A stretch of DNA of 37,214 nt from NCBI GenBank assembly GCA_009691525.1, contig SICG01000023.1, forward strand, positions 1-37,214, written 5' to 3'. Positions within the stretch are counted from its first letter, which is position 1. The number at the start of each line of letters is the position of its first letter. Under the pieces are notes generated by a model. It was not told the DNA's origin. It did no database searches and worked only from the letters and a program-made list of their open reading frames with translations. Positions 26,722 to 35,300 of the stretch are shown one piece after another. A program made the position numbers and the translations under genes. The stretch comes from Candidatus Latescibacterota bacterium. Lineage in GTDB: Bacteria; Latescibacterota; UBA2968; UBA8231.

Positions 26722-27633
26722 ATGCCAGCACAGCCAGGCAAGACGCGGGTCGGTCTCATCGGCCTGGGAATCATGGGTGCGCCCATGGCCCTCAACCTGC
26801 TCAAGGCAGGGTACCAATTGAAGGCCTACAACCGCAGCGACCGTCCCCGAGTCCGCCAGGTGGCGGAGGCCGGCGCGGTGTTGTGCAAGTCGCCCCGGGA
26901 AGTGGCCGCCGCCAGCGACATCATCATCATTATGGTCACCGACACCCCCGATATGGAGGCGGTGATCCTGGGCCAGGACGGGGTGGTGCAGGGGGCGGCG
27001 CGTGGGGCGGTGGTCATCGACATGAGCACCGTTTCCCCCCGCGCTACCCAGCAGGTGGCCGCCGAGCTGGAGAAGAAGGGCGTCGAGATGTTAGACGCTC
27101 CGGTCAGCGGCGGGGATGTGGGCGCTCAGAATGGGACCCTGTCGATTATGGTGGGTGGAGACCAGGCGGTCTTCGACCAGTGCCTGCCGGTCTTTGAGGC
27201 CATGGGCAAGAAGATCACTCTCATCGGTGGACACGGGGCTGGCCAGACTACCAAGCTGTGCAATCAGATCGCCGTTTCGGTGAATAACCTGGCCATGTCC
27301 GAGGCCCTGATGCTGGCCGCCGCCTCGGGCCTGGACGTGGAGAAGGTGCTCAACGCCATCAGCGGCGGGGCCGCCGGTTCCTGGCAGTTGAGCAATCTGG
27401 GACCGCGCATCCTCAACGGGGACTTTGCCCCTGGTTTCATGGTGCGGTTGCAACAGAAAGATCTGAAGTTGGTCTTGGGTGCGGCCAACGACATCAAGCT
27501 GGCCCTGCCCGGGGTGAGCCTGGCCCACCAGTACTTCAACATCGTCGAGCGGGCTGGCGGCGCTGAGGAAGGCACCCAGGCGCTGATCAAGGTCTACGAG
27601 CAGCAGGCCGGCACGCAGGCCCGCAAGAGCTAA
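26722..27633 (+). CDS. Beta-hydroxyacid dehydrogenase (3-hydroxyisobutyrate / tartronate-semialdehyde reductase family)
   Basis: This 303-residue NAD(P)-dependent protein has the cofactor motif VGLIGLGIMGAPMALNLLKAG, the substrate-binding DAPVSGGDVGAQNGTLSIMVGG, and the catalytic Lys178 in GAGQTTKLCNQI. These define the 3-hydroxyisobutyrate dehydrogenase / GarR / GLYR family. Which substrate applies (3-hydroxyisobutyrate, tartronate semialdehyde, succinic semialdehyde) cannot be decided. The track start at 26689 overlaps the PpiD gene in another frame; ATG 26722 with an AGGAG upstream is preferred. It ends 15 nt before nadK. Confidence 0.9.
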   Translation: MPAQPGKTRVGLIGLGIMGAPMALNLLKAGYQLKAYNRSDRPRVRQVAEAGAVLCKSPREVAAASDIIIIMVTDTPDMEAVILGQDGVVQGAARGAVVIDMSTVSPRATQQVAAELEKKGVEMLDAPVSGGDVGAQNGTLSIMVGGDQAVFDQCLPVFEAMGKKITLIGGHGAGQTTKLCNQIAVSVNNLAMSEALMLAAASGLDVEKVLNAISGGAAGSWQLSNLGPRILNGDFAPGFMVRLQQKDLKLVLGAANDIKLALPGVSLAHQYFNIVERAGGAEEGTQALIKVYEQQAGTQARKS

Positions 27634-27648
27634 AGGGGAAAGGCGCCG

Positions 27649-28437
27649 GTGAATTTCCGCAAGGTCGGCATCCTGCCCCGCGACGAGGTCCAACCCCAGG
27701 CGGTGCAGGAGGCACAGGACCTTTTCGCGCAGCGCCAGATCGAGGCGCAGCGCCTCGACGCTGGGGGCCAGTCTCCCAGCGACCTAGATCTGGTAATGGC
27801 CATGGGCGGCGACGGCACCGTGCTCAAGGCCCTCGACCTCTTTCCCGGCTGCCCGGTGCTGGCCATCAACTTCGGCACCGTCGGCTTCCTCACCGCCGGC
27901 GACCGCCGCGACCTGGAGCAGATCATCACCTTCCTACTGGAGGGGCGCTTCTTCATCAGCGAGCGGCTGGTGTTACACTGCCGCTACCCGGGGGGTGAGG
28001 CGCGGGCGATCAACGAAGTGATCGTGCGCACCAGCAACCGCCTGATCTTCACCGATGTCTACGTCGACGATACCAAGATCCGCACCATCCAGGGCGACGG
28101 GGTGGTGGTGGGCACCCCCACCGGCAGCACCGCCTTTCTGCTGGCCGCCGGGGCGCCCATCGTCATGCCCGACGTGCGCTGCATCATCCTGGACGGCATC
28201 AACGAGTACAACTTCACCTCCCGCTCCCTGATTCTAACCCCCGAATCGCGCATCCGCCTCCATATCAGCCCCCAGACCCGGGACCCTTACGTGTACCTGA
28301 CGGTGGACGGCCGGCAGCTGGGTCCCATGAGCCCCAGGCAGGAGGTGCACATCTGCCGGTCCGAGCAGAGTGCCCGGTTGATTTACTTTCACTCGGATTA
28401 CTTCTTCCACAACCTCTCCTCCAAGCTCTCTTGGTAG
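27649..28437 (+). CDS. nadK: NAD(+) kinase
   Basis: The 262-residue protein contains the diagnostic GGDGT (53-57) in LVMAMGGDGTVLKALDLF, then INFGTVGFLTAG, a NEVIVRTS block (NE/D variant), and PTGSTAFLLAAGAPIVMP. It phosphorylates NAD to NADP. It is preceded by a likely NADP(H)-using dehydrogenase and followed by two SDR-like genes. It starts at GTG 27649 with GGGGAAAGG upstream. The divergent middle and a TGSTA segment without the usual YSLSAGGP (here FLLAAGAP) make it somewhat atypical. Confidence 0.9.
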   Translation: MNFRKVGILPRDEVQPQAVQEAQDLFAQRQIEAQRLDAGGQSPSDLDLVMAMGGDGTVLKALDLFPGCPVLAINFGTVGFLTAGDRRDLEQIITFLLEGRFFISERLVLHCRYPGGEARAINEVIVRTSNRLIFTDVYVDDTKIRTIQGDGVVVGTPTGSTAFLLAAGAPIVMPDVRCIILDGINEYNFTSRSLILTPESRIRLHISPQTRDPYVYLTVDGRQLGPMSPRQEVHICRSEQSARLIYFHSDYFFHNLSSKLSW

Positions 28438-28453
28438 AAAGTCGGAACCAACT

Positions 28454-29065
28454 ATGAAACTTGTCGTGACCGGCGCTGACCGGCCTCTGGGTGCGCTCTT
28501 GTGCCGTGGATTGGCCCAGGGGCGCGAGGTGGTGCCCGCAGGAGCTGGTGTAGACCTGCGTTCCCCCGAAGAAGTGGCCGCGCTGCTCAAAGGGGCGCAG
28601 GCCCTCGTACACACCTTGCCCTACGATCCACCCATGGGCCGCGGCATCGAGGCTGAGGGCGAAGTGCTGGACCTGGTGGCTCGCAGCACCTACGTGATAG
28701 CACAGGCCGCGTGTAAGGCGGGCATTGGCCGGATAGTGCTGATCAGCCAGCTCTCGTTGCTGGAGGCCTATCCGGCCGAATACGAGGTGGGACCCGATTG
28801 GGAGCCCCGGCCCCGGCCCGAGGGGCTGGCCCTGGCGCCCTACATGGCTGAGTTGACCTGCCGCGAGATCGCCCGCCTCGGCAAGTTGGAGGTGATCTGT
28901 CTGCGGCTGGGGGCGCTGGACGCTCCCGAGGGGACCAGCGGCGCTGATGCGCTCAAAGCGGTGGAAGCGGCCCTGGTCTACGAGCGGAAGGAGAGGGAAT
29001 ATCATTGGATGGTGCATCACGTGGCCTCGGCAGGCCGCTTTGCGACGCGCACGGAGGGCAACTGA
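28454..29065 (+). CDS. Short NAD(P)-binding epimerase-like protein lacking YxxxK
   Basis: The 203-residue protein has a Rossmann start (KLVVTGADRPLGALLCRGL, a GxxxxxG pattern) and SDR-like strands such as ALVHTLPYD and RIVLISQLSLLEAY. Where extended SDRs have YxxxK it shows APYMAELTCREIA, with Leu in place of Lys. It is also much shorter than an epimerase (~300). It may be a non-catalytic partner of the next protein, an NmrA-like sensor, or a shortened relic. It is followed after 1 nt by a second Rossmann protein, suggesting they act together. Confidence 0.72.
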   Translation: MKLVVTGADRPLGALLCRGLAQGREVVPAGAGVDLRSPEEVAALLKGAQALVHTLPYDPPMGRGIEAEGEVLDLVARSTYVIAQAACKAGIGRIVLISQLSLLEAYPAEYEVGPDWEPRPRPEGLALAPYMAELTCREIARLGKLEVICLRLGALDAPEGTSGADALKAVEAALVYERKEREYHWMVHHVASAGRFATRTEGN

Positions 29066-29066
29066 A

Positions 29067-29873
29067 ATGGCGGCGGTAAAAAAAGGCAAAGTGGTGATTT
29101 TTGGCGCCGGCGGCCCGGTGGGCGCGGCGGCCATCCAGGTCCTCAAGGATCATTATACGTTGCGGGTGACAGATCTCAAGCCCATGGCCGAGATTGCCGC
29201 GGCCCCCTCGCCCCAGGGCCCGCAGGCCCCGGTGCCCGAGTTATTGGGCGCGCCTCACGAAAACCGGGTGGTGGATATCACCCAGTACGAGCAGGTGCTG
29301 GAAGCCTGCAAGGGCATGGATGCGGCGATCAACCTGACGGTGGTGCGGCCCCATCCAGTGTTGGCCTTTAGGGTCAGTATGGTGGGTGCCTTCAACCTGG
29401 CCAAGGCAGCGGCCGAGTGCAAACTGAAACGCCTGATCCATACCGGGCCGTACCACACCGCCATGGGCCACGAGGCGGATTACTGGAACGATTTTCAGGT
29501 CGCCCCCGAGGTGCCCCTACATCCGGGGGACGACCTGTACGCGCTGACCAAGTACCTGGGGCTGCAGATCACGGATACCTTTGCTCGGCAGCGCGGGCTG
29601 GAGGTACTGACCTATCTGTTCTGCAACTTCCAGCCCCGCCAGCTAGCACCCGAGGACCGGGGCCGGGGCATCCATCCCTTTGCCACTTCCTGGGAGGACA
29701 CCGGCGAATCCTTCCTCTGTGGGTTGCGCGCCCCCCCAATGCCCTCGCCCCACGAGGTCTTTTTCATCTGCGCCGACCTGCCCCACGGCAAGTTCCGCGC
29801 CGACAAGGCCGAGCGGCTGCTCAAGTGGAAGGCCAAGGACACCTTTGAGGAGTGGTACCGCAAGCGGGGGTAG
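29067..29873 (+). CDS. NAD(P)-dependent epimerase/dehydratase-like (extended SDR)
   Basis: The 268-residue protein has a Rossmann motif (VVIFGAGGPVGAAAIQVL), the strand VVDITQYEQVLEACKGMDAAINL, and an intact catalytic Tyr158-Lys162 (LYALTK), so it is probably active. Substrate-defining residues are not recognised; family members epimerise, dehydrate or reduce nucleotide sugars or lactones. The track start at 28947 overlaps the previous gene in another frame. ATG 29067 with ACGGAGG upstream is right. It is the last clear gene of the plus-strand run. Confidence 0.85.
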   Translation: MAAVKKGKVVIFGAGGPVGAAAIQVLKDHYTLRVTDLKPMAEIAAAPSPQGPQAPVPELLGAPHENRVVDITQYEQVLEACKGMDAAINLTVVRPHPVLAFRVSMVGAFNLAKAAAECKLKRLIHTGPYHTAMGHEADYWNDFQVAPEVPLHPGDDLYALTKYLGLQITDTFARQRGLEVLTYLFCNFQPRQLAPEDRGRGIHPFATSWEDTGESFLCGLRAPPMPSPHEVFFICADLPHGKFRADKAERLLKWKAKDTFEEWYRKRG

Positions 29874-29875
29874 CG

Positions 29876-29953
29876 ATGGGGTACTGGCAGCTCTTGTTAG
29901 ACAGCTGGGCCCAGGAGCGGGCCGGCAGTCTGGAGCCAGTTTTCGCCGAATGA
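29876..29953 (+). CDS. Possible 25-residue small protein
   Basis: Immediately after the SDR stop an ATG at 29876 opens MGYWQLLLDSWAQERAGSLE and a few more residues to TGA at 29951-29953. GGGGG lies 4-5 nt upstream. It is too short for codon statistics and could be chance; I list it because the spacing and start signal are good and the only other content of this 90-bp gap is a weak 5-bp hairpin. Confidence 0.22.
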   Translation: MGYWQLLLDSWAQERAGSLEPVFAE

Positions 29954-29963
29954 GGAAGGCTCC

Positions 29964-30776
29964 TCACATGAACCAGTGCTGCTCCTGGTGCACGGCATCC
30001 CCGAAGTTGCGCATGAACTCCATTTCTTCCAAGGAGAGCGGGCCCTGGCGCAGGGCGGCCAGGTTCTCGGACAGCTGCGCCGGATTGGAAGGGGCGCTCA
30101 TACACACGTGGACTTGGGGGTTGGAGAGCACGAAGCGATAACACTGGGCCGCGGTGGGCACCGGGCCCTCCCAGCCTTTGGGCCGGCGCAGCAGGGCGCG
30201 CCAGCGGGTGGCGGTGTAGCTGACTAGCCCTGGGTGGTGGGCGGCCAAGTGGGGAAAGATTTCCTGCTCGGCGCCCCGGTGCGCGGCATTGTAACGAATC
30301 ATGAACACGTCGAGGGCCCCCTCGGCGGCCAGGCGGCCGGCAAAACGGCGGTCGTGGCAGGACAAACCCACGGCCCGCACCTTGCCTTCCTCGCGCAGCC
30401 GGCACAATTCTTCGCGGGTGCGCGGGGAGAAGTGCTCCTCCTTCATGACCCCCAAAAACAGGAACACGTCGATATAGTCGGTGCGGAACTGGCGCAGCCG
30501 TTTCTCCAAGGTGCGGCGCAGGTTCGGGTGGCCGAAGCCCAGGTTGTATGCGCCAGTGGCCAACACGCAGTGCTCGCGCCGGCTGGCGAAGACCTCGCGC
30601 AGGGTGCGCACCATCTGCCCATCGATGCCGTAGGCAAAGAAGTAGTTGAGCCCCTCGTCCAGGGCCTGGTGGATGGTTTTTTTGCCGGGGCGGTAGGTGG
30701 CTGACAGGCCCAGCCGGCATACGGGCATGCCGGTGCTACCCAGCAGGGTGTGGGTGAAGTCAGGCGTCTGTTCCAT
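29964..30776 (-). CDS. Aldo/keto reductase-fold protein with altered active site
   Basis: The 270-residue protein follows the AKR barrel: LLGSTGMPVCRLGLSATY, YIDVFLFLG, GKVRAVGLSCHDRRFAG and the C-terminal YRFVLSNPQVHVCMSAPSNPAQLSENL. The canonical tetrad Asp-Tyr-Lys-His is incomplete. NYFFAYG keeps Tyr but has no DTA Asp, LATGAYN has Gly where ATK has Lys, and the His of SCHDR is present. Reductase activity is therefore uncertain. The ATG at 30776 has GAGGAT upstream and follows the kinase gene after 8 nt. Confidence 0.8.
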   Translation of the reverse strand: MEQTPDFTHTLLGSTGMPVCRLGLSATYRPGKKTIHQALDEGLNYFFAYGIDGQMVRTLREVFASRREHCVLATGAYNLGFGHPNLRRTLEKRLRQFRTDYIDVFLFLGVMKEEHFSPRTREELCRLREEGKVRAVGLSCHDRRFAGRLAAEGALDVFMIRYNAAHRGAEQEIFPHLAAHHPGLVSYTATRWRALLRRPKGWEGPVPTAAQCYRFVLSNPQVHVCMSAPSNPAQLSENLAALRQGPLSLEEMEFMRNFGDAVHQEQHWFM

Positions 30777-30784
30777 GGCGATCC

Positions 30785-31828
30785 TCAGCTGAGTTGCTGC
30801 CGCAGCGGCAGCCAGTGCTCGTCGAGCCAGCGCAGCGGTTCCTCGGCCTGGCGCGAAAAGAAGCGGAAGCGCTGATCCGGGGCGACCTTGGCCATGCCCT
30901 CCAGGCGCATGGAGATCCAGCGGCCGGCAAAGGCGCGGGGGAGGGCGTCCAACTCGGCCGGGGCAAGAGGCGAGACCTCCTGGTAGGCCCGCAGGAAGGC
31001 GGCGCAGCGGTCGGGGTCGAACTGGGCCGCGTCGGTGAGCGACCAGATATCCCCCGCGTCGATGCGGCGGGGCAGGGTGGCAAAAAAATACAACCCATCG
31101 GCCACATCGCGGCAGCGGGTGCCCGGCACGGCCCAGTCCAGATCGAAAATACCCACCACCTGCCCCTGGCCGGAGAAGAGCAGGTTGGCCGGGGTGTAGT
31201 CCCCGTGTATCACCCAGCCTTCCAGAGGGGCATACGCAGTCCCCGCGTAGGTGCGCTCCTGTTCGGCCGCCCTGGCCAGGAAGCGGTCCACCAGCGCCTC
31301 CTCCTCGGAATTGATTGTCAGTTTTCGGACGGCTGCCAGATTTTCGCGCTGTAGTTGCGGGTCATCCATGCGGCTGCTCGTCGCACCGGAAAAGCCCAGG
31401 GTGGTGTATTGGGCGATGGGCTCGGGCGGGCCGGCGGGCTGGTACTGCGCTGCGGCCTGGTGGAAGCGGGCCAGGGACTGGGCCGCGCTGAGCAGTTCGC
31501 CCTGCTGCTGTGGGTCGAAGGATCGGCCAGTGACAAAAGGGTAGAGTTCGTACACTCCCTCTGGCCGGCGCAGCCAGAGCTGGCCAGAGGTCGTTTTTAG
31601 GGCGCAGACCGTGGGCATGCCCCGGGCGACCAGGTGGGCGCGCAATCCATGGTCAAAGGCCAAGCGTGCCTCGCCCGAGGTGCGGGCGCCCCGGCGGCGC
31701 AGGAAATACTCGCCCTGGGTAGAAATAACCCTCCAGGTGCGGCCCGCCGTGCCGCCGCCCGGCTCCAACGCCAAGTATTTACCAACCTCGTAGGCGGCCA
31801 GGACCTGGCGGATATCGCTGCTCTCCAT
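30785..31828 (-). CDS. APH/choline-kinase-fold phosphotransferase
   Basis: The 347-residue protein belongs to the aminoglycoside-phosphotransferase / homoserine-kinase-type family. The catalytic loop is VIHGDYTPANLLF (Asp210, Asn215), and the metal-binding Asp229 is in GIFDLDWAVPG. An N-lobe with TWRVISTQGEYFLRRRG provides the expected nucleotide-binding strands. Substrates of this fold include homoserine, choline, sugars and antibiotics; none can be chosen. The track start at 32017 is not supported; ATG 31828 gives the normal length, though its Shine-Dalgarno is weak. It is divergent from the broken FG-GAP gene and cotranscribed with the AKR gene. Confidence 0.85.
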   Translation of the reverse strand: MESSDIRQVLAAYEVGKYLALEPGGGTAGRTWRVISTQGEYFLRRRGARTSGEARLAFDHGLRAHLVARGMPTVCALKTTSGQLWLRRPEGVYELYPFVTGRSFDPQQQGELLSAAQSLARFHQAAAQYQPAGPPEPIAQYTTLGFSGATSSRMDDPQLQRENLAAVRKLTINSEEEALVDRFLARAAEQERTYAGTAYAPLEGWVIHGDYTPANLLFSGQGQVVGIFDLDWAVPGTRCRDVADGLYFFATLPRRIDAGDIWSLTDAAQFDPDRCAAFLRAYQEVSPLAPAELDALPRAFAGRWISMRLEGMAKVAPDQRFRFFSRQAEEPLRWLDEHWLPLRQQLS

Positions 31829-31918
31829 TTTTCGGCGCTGGTTGACGATCGATTGTTTGCGCAACTTACAGGGTACAGTAAACAAGGGCAGCGGGTTGCG
31901 CCATAGGAGGAGCAAGGC

Positions 31919-32300
31919 ATGAGCGGCGAATGGACGCAGTGGCGGGGCGACAAGCAGCGCACCGGACGGGCTGGAGTGGCCGGACGGATCTCGCGGCCTC
32001 GGATCGACTGGAAACATTTCGCCGGCTGTCGCGAGGACTGGATCAGCATCGGGCCGGGCAATGGGGGGCGGCTGGTGTTGCCCACCGGGGAGATGGAGGC
32101 GGTGTCGCGCCAGTACGGATTGGCCGGCTACCTCGATGTGGACGGCTCGGGTCAGTTGGTCAAGGTCGCCGAGTCAACGGGGAGCCAGTTCTACCTTCGT
32201 GCCCTTGATCCTCTTTGCCGATGTGGACGGCGACGGGTTGGCCGAGATTCTGGCGCCTTGCAGCGATGGGTATCTGTACTGTGTGAGGGGAGAGGGATGA
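31919..32300 (+). pseudogene. Broken FG-GAP / PQQ-like beta-propeller gene (frameshift and deletion)
   Basis: A strong AGGAGG 8 nt before ATG 31919 opens a frame with EWTQWRGDKQRTG, a typical PQQ/FG-GAP protein start, then GYLDVDGSGQLVKVAES. Around 32190-32205 the coding signal moves to another frame that reads FADVDGDGLAEILAPCSDGYLYCV, an FG-GAP calcium repeat, and ends at TGA 32300. The two propeller motifs are only ~45 residues apart and the whole is ~127 codons, whereas such proteins have hundreds. This suggests an internal out-of-frame deletion rather than a simple indel. The track's 1191-residue ORF fuses this relic by chance with the next gene. Confidence 0.7.
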
Positions 32301-35300
32301 TGATGGTTACCATGAGGCTGCTGAGGGGGCGTCGGGGAATGACCCATTCCGGACCTTTCCCCAGGCGCGGTCCTTTTCCCCTGCTCGCTCTGGCTCCGCT
32401 ACCCCACCTCCCAACCCCTCGGACCTTCCCTGCCCGACCACTCCCCGGGAAAGGCCTCCAGGGTCATTTCCCCGCCGCCGGGTGGCTGGCGTTACCGCTG
32501 TTGTTCTGCCTGGTCCTGGTTGCAGAGGCCCAGCAGGTGCAGGTGCCCAATCCTTCTTTTGAGGTGGGGCAGGGGCAGCCGGCGGGATGGTTGCTGGAGG
32601 GAGAGGGGCAGTGGATCGAAGGCGGCGCCGAGGGTGAGCGGGCGCTGGCAGTGAGGGGCGATGGGGAGAGCACCAGCTTCTGGCGCTCGGGGCTGCTATC
32701 TATGAAGCCGGGCGGGTTGTACCTGCTTCGCTTCATGGCCCGCAGCCTGGAAGGTGGTGGCGGCACGCCCACCAGCGGGCCGGTCTTCTGCAACCGCGAT
32801 CTGGGCGACCTGGGCAGGCAGTGGAGCGAGCAGACCTCGGTGTTCCAGGCGCCCGATTCCCTGGACGCGGAGCGGGCCTGGCTGCGTTTTGGCCAGTGGC
32901 ACCTCAAGGGTAGGGTAGCCTTCGATGCCGTGTCGCTGGCCGAGGCCCAACCGGTGTACACTCGCCAGGGTGAGGTATTGTTGGGCGAGGGCGAAGAGAT
33001 CGACGGCCGGCGCTACACCTTCGCGGCCCCTTTTCACAGCTCCTCGCGCAATCACAGCCGGCCTCTGGCGGCTCAGCGCTGCGACTTCAACACCAACCGC
33101 TGGATCTTTGGCGCCGGCAGCTACGTGATCTACCGCCACGAGCTGGCTGGTCGTCCACAGCGCGGTGCCAAGGTGGCCGTGACCATCGGGTACTACCAGG
33201 CCGGGGAGTTGGTGGTGGAGGCCAGCGCCGATGGCGAGCGATGGCGCGAGTTGGGCGCGCTGGGCAAAGCGGGCAGCCGCAGTCTGGCCCTGCCCGGCGA
33301 GTTGCTGCCGGCGTCGGCAATCTGGATCCGGCTGCGTGCCCGGGCCAAAGCAGCGTTGGGGCTGGACTCGGCCCCGGGGTCCTTCCAGGTCCACAGCTAT
33401 ACCTATGGCTCGATAGTAGAAGACGCGTCACTGCGCCTTCAGGGGCATACCCAGTTTGTCGTGATCCAGGGCACTGATCCCCGGTTGAAGGTGCAGGTCA
33501 GGGGTCTGGGTGAACAGGTGCCGGGGGGGGACAACCGCATCGCGGTGCAGGTGGAAAACACCACCGGGGAGACCCTTTCCCTGCCTCAACAGGTGCGGGT
33601 GGTGAAGGATGGAGAGACGACGGTGTTCGTCCGGGCGAGTGATGCCGAACTCCCCCCTGGTCTCAGGGTGCTCTATCCACCCTACGAACTCCCCGGCGAT
33701 GGCAGCTTTTGGGTTGAGTATTCCTTAGGCGAATTCCGCGCCGGGGCCGGGGTTTACCTGGCGTCGCTCTATGCCACCAGGTACGGGGAACAGTTGCCCG
33801 GGTCGAGTGAAGCTGTGGGCCTGTGGTGGGCTTCCTCCGGGTATAAGGTGAGCCGGCAGCGGCCCCTGCCTCAGGCCAAAGGGCAGGCCCTGCGCATCCG
33901 CGCTGCCGGCGACGAACGCGAGGCTGCCCAACTGGTGGTGCGGTCCGTCCAGGCATTGCGCGGTCTGTGGGCGAAGCCACAGGAATTGGTCGGACCAGAA
34001 GGGCATCACATCGCGGCCGGGCAGATTGAGATTCTGCGCGTGGCCTATGTGCCGGTGGCCCAGCCTTCCGACTACAGCGGCGCGGCTGCGCTCTGGCCCG
34101 ATCCCCTGCCGCCGCTGGACCGGCCCATCGACATGCCCGCCGGGATCAATCAACCCCTGTGGGTGCGGGTCCACGTGCCCCCAGGGACGCCGGCCGGTCG
34201 ATACACCGGCGTCATCGAACTGCAGGCCGAAGGGTTCAGCGCCCAGGTGCCTCTGCAAGTGGAGGTCTACGATTTTGAGTTGCCCCGGCGCATGACTTGT
34301 ACCACTGCTTTTGGCTTCTCGCCCGAAGAGGTCTTTCGCTACCAGAAGCTCTCCGACCCGCAGGACAAACGGGCCGTGTTAGATTTGTACACGGAGAATT
34401 TCAGCGCCCACCGGATCTCGCCCTATGACCCGGTGCCCCTCGATCACTTTGAGGTGAAATGGTCGCCCACGGTGAAGCCCAGTTTCTTGTGGCAGGACTG
34501 GGACCGGGCCATGAGCCGGGCCATCGACACGCTCGGCTTCAACTCCTTTCGCCTGCCGGTGCTGGGCCTGGGCAGCGGCACCTATCAGAATCGGACCGAG
34601 CCCAAGTTGCAGGGTTTCGGGGAAAAGAGTCCGCAGTACCGGGAGGGCCTGCGCGCCTACCTGGGGGCCCTGGAGCAGCATCTGACGAAAAAGGGCTGGC
34701 TGGACGAGGCGTACGTGTACTGGTTCGACGAACCAGAGCCCAAGGACTACCCCTTTGTGATGGGAGGGTTTGCCAAGTTGAAGGCGCACGCCCCCCGCAT
34801 CCGCCGCATGCTCACCGAGCAGGTGGAGCCCGCGCTGATAGGCGGCCCGAATATCTGGTGCGCCCTCACCCCGGAGTACGATTCCACTGCGGTGGCGCAG
34901 CGCCAGCAGGGCGGGGATTCGTTTTGGTGGTACGTGTGTACCTCTCCCAAAGCGCCCTATGCCGGGCTCTTCATCGATCACCCGGCGACCGAAATGCGGG
35001 TCTGGCTGTGGCAGACCTGGCAGCACCACTTGCAGGGGGTGCTGGTGTGGCAAACCAATTACTGGACCAGCGACGCGGCGTACCCTGATCGCCCACAAAA
35101 CCCCTATGCCGATCCGATGAGCTGGGTAAGTGGGTACAGCACCGAAAAAGGCAACAAGCTGCCCTGGGGCAACGGGGACGGCCGCTTTCTCTATCCCCCC
35201 GAAGCAGCGGCCAGCGGCCAGGCGCATGAGCCGGTGCTGAGTGGACCAGTGGACAGCATGCGCTGGGAAATGCTGCGCGACGGGATCGAGGACTACGAGT

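Noticed and set aside
29952-29965. GAGGA-AGGC-TCCTC hairpin
   Set aside because: Five base pairs and no T-run on either strand; not enough for a terminator.
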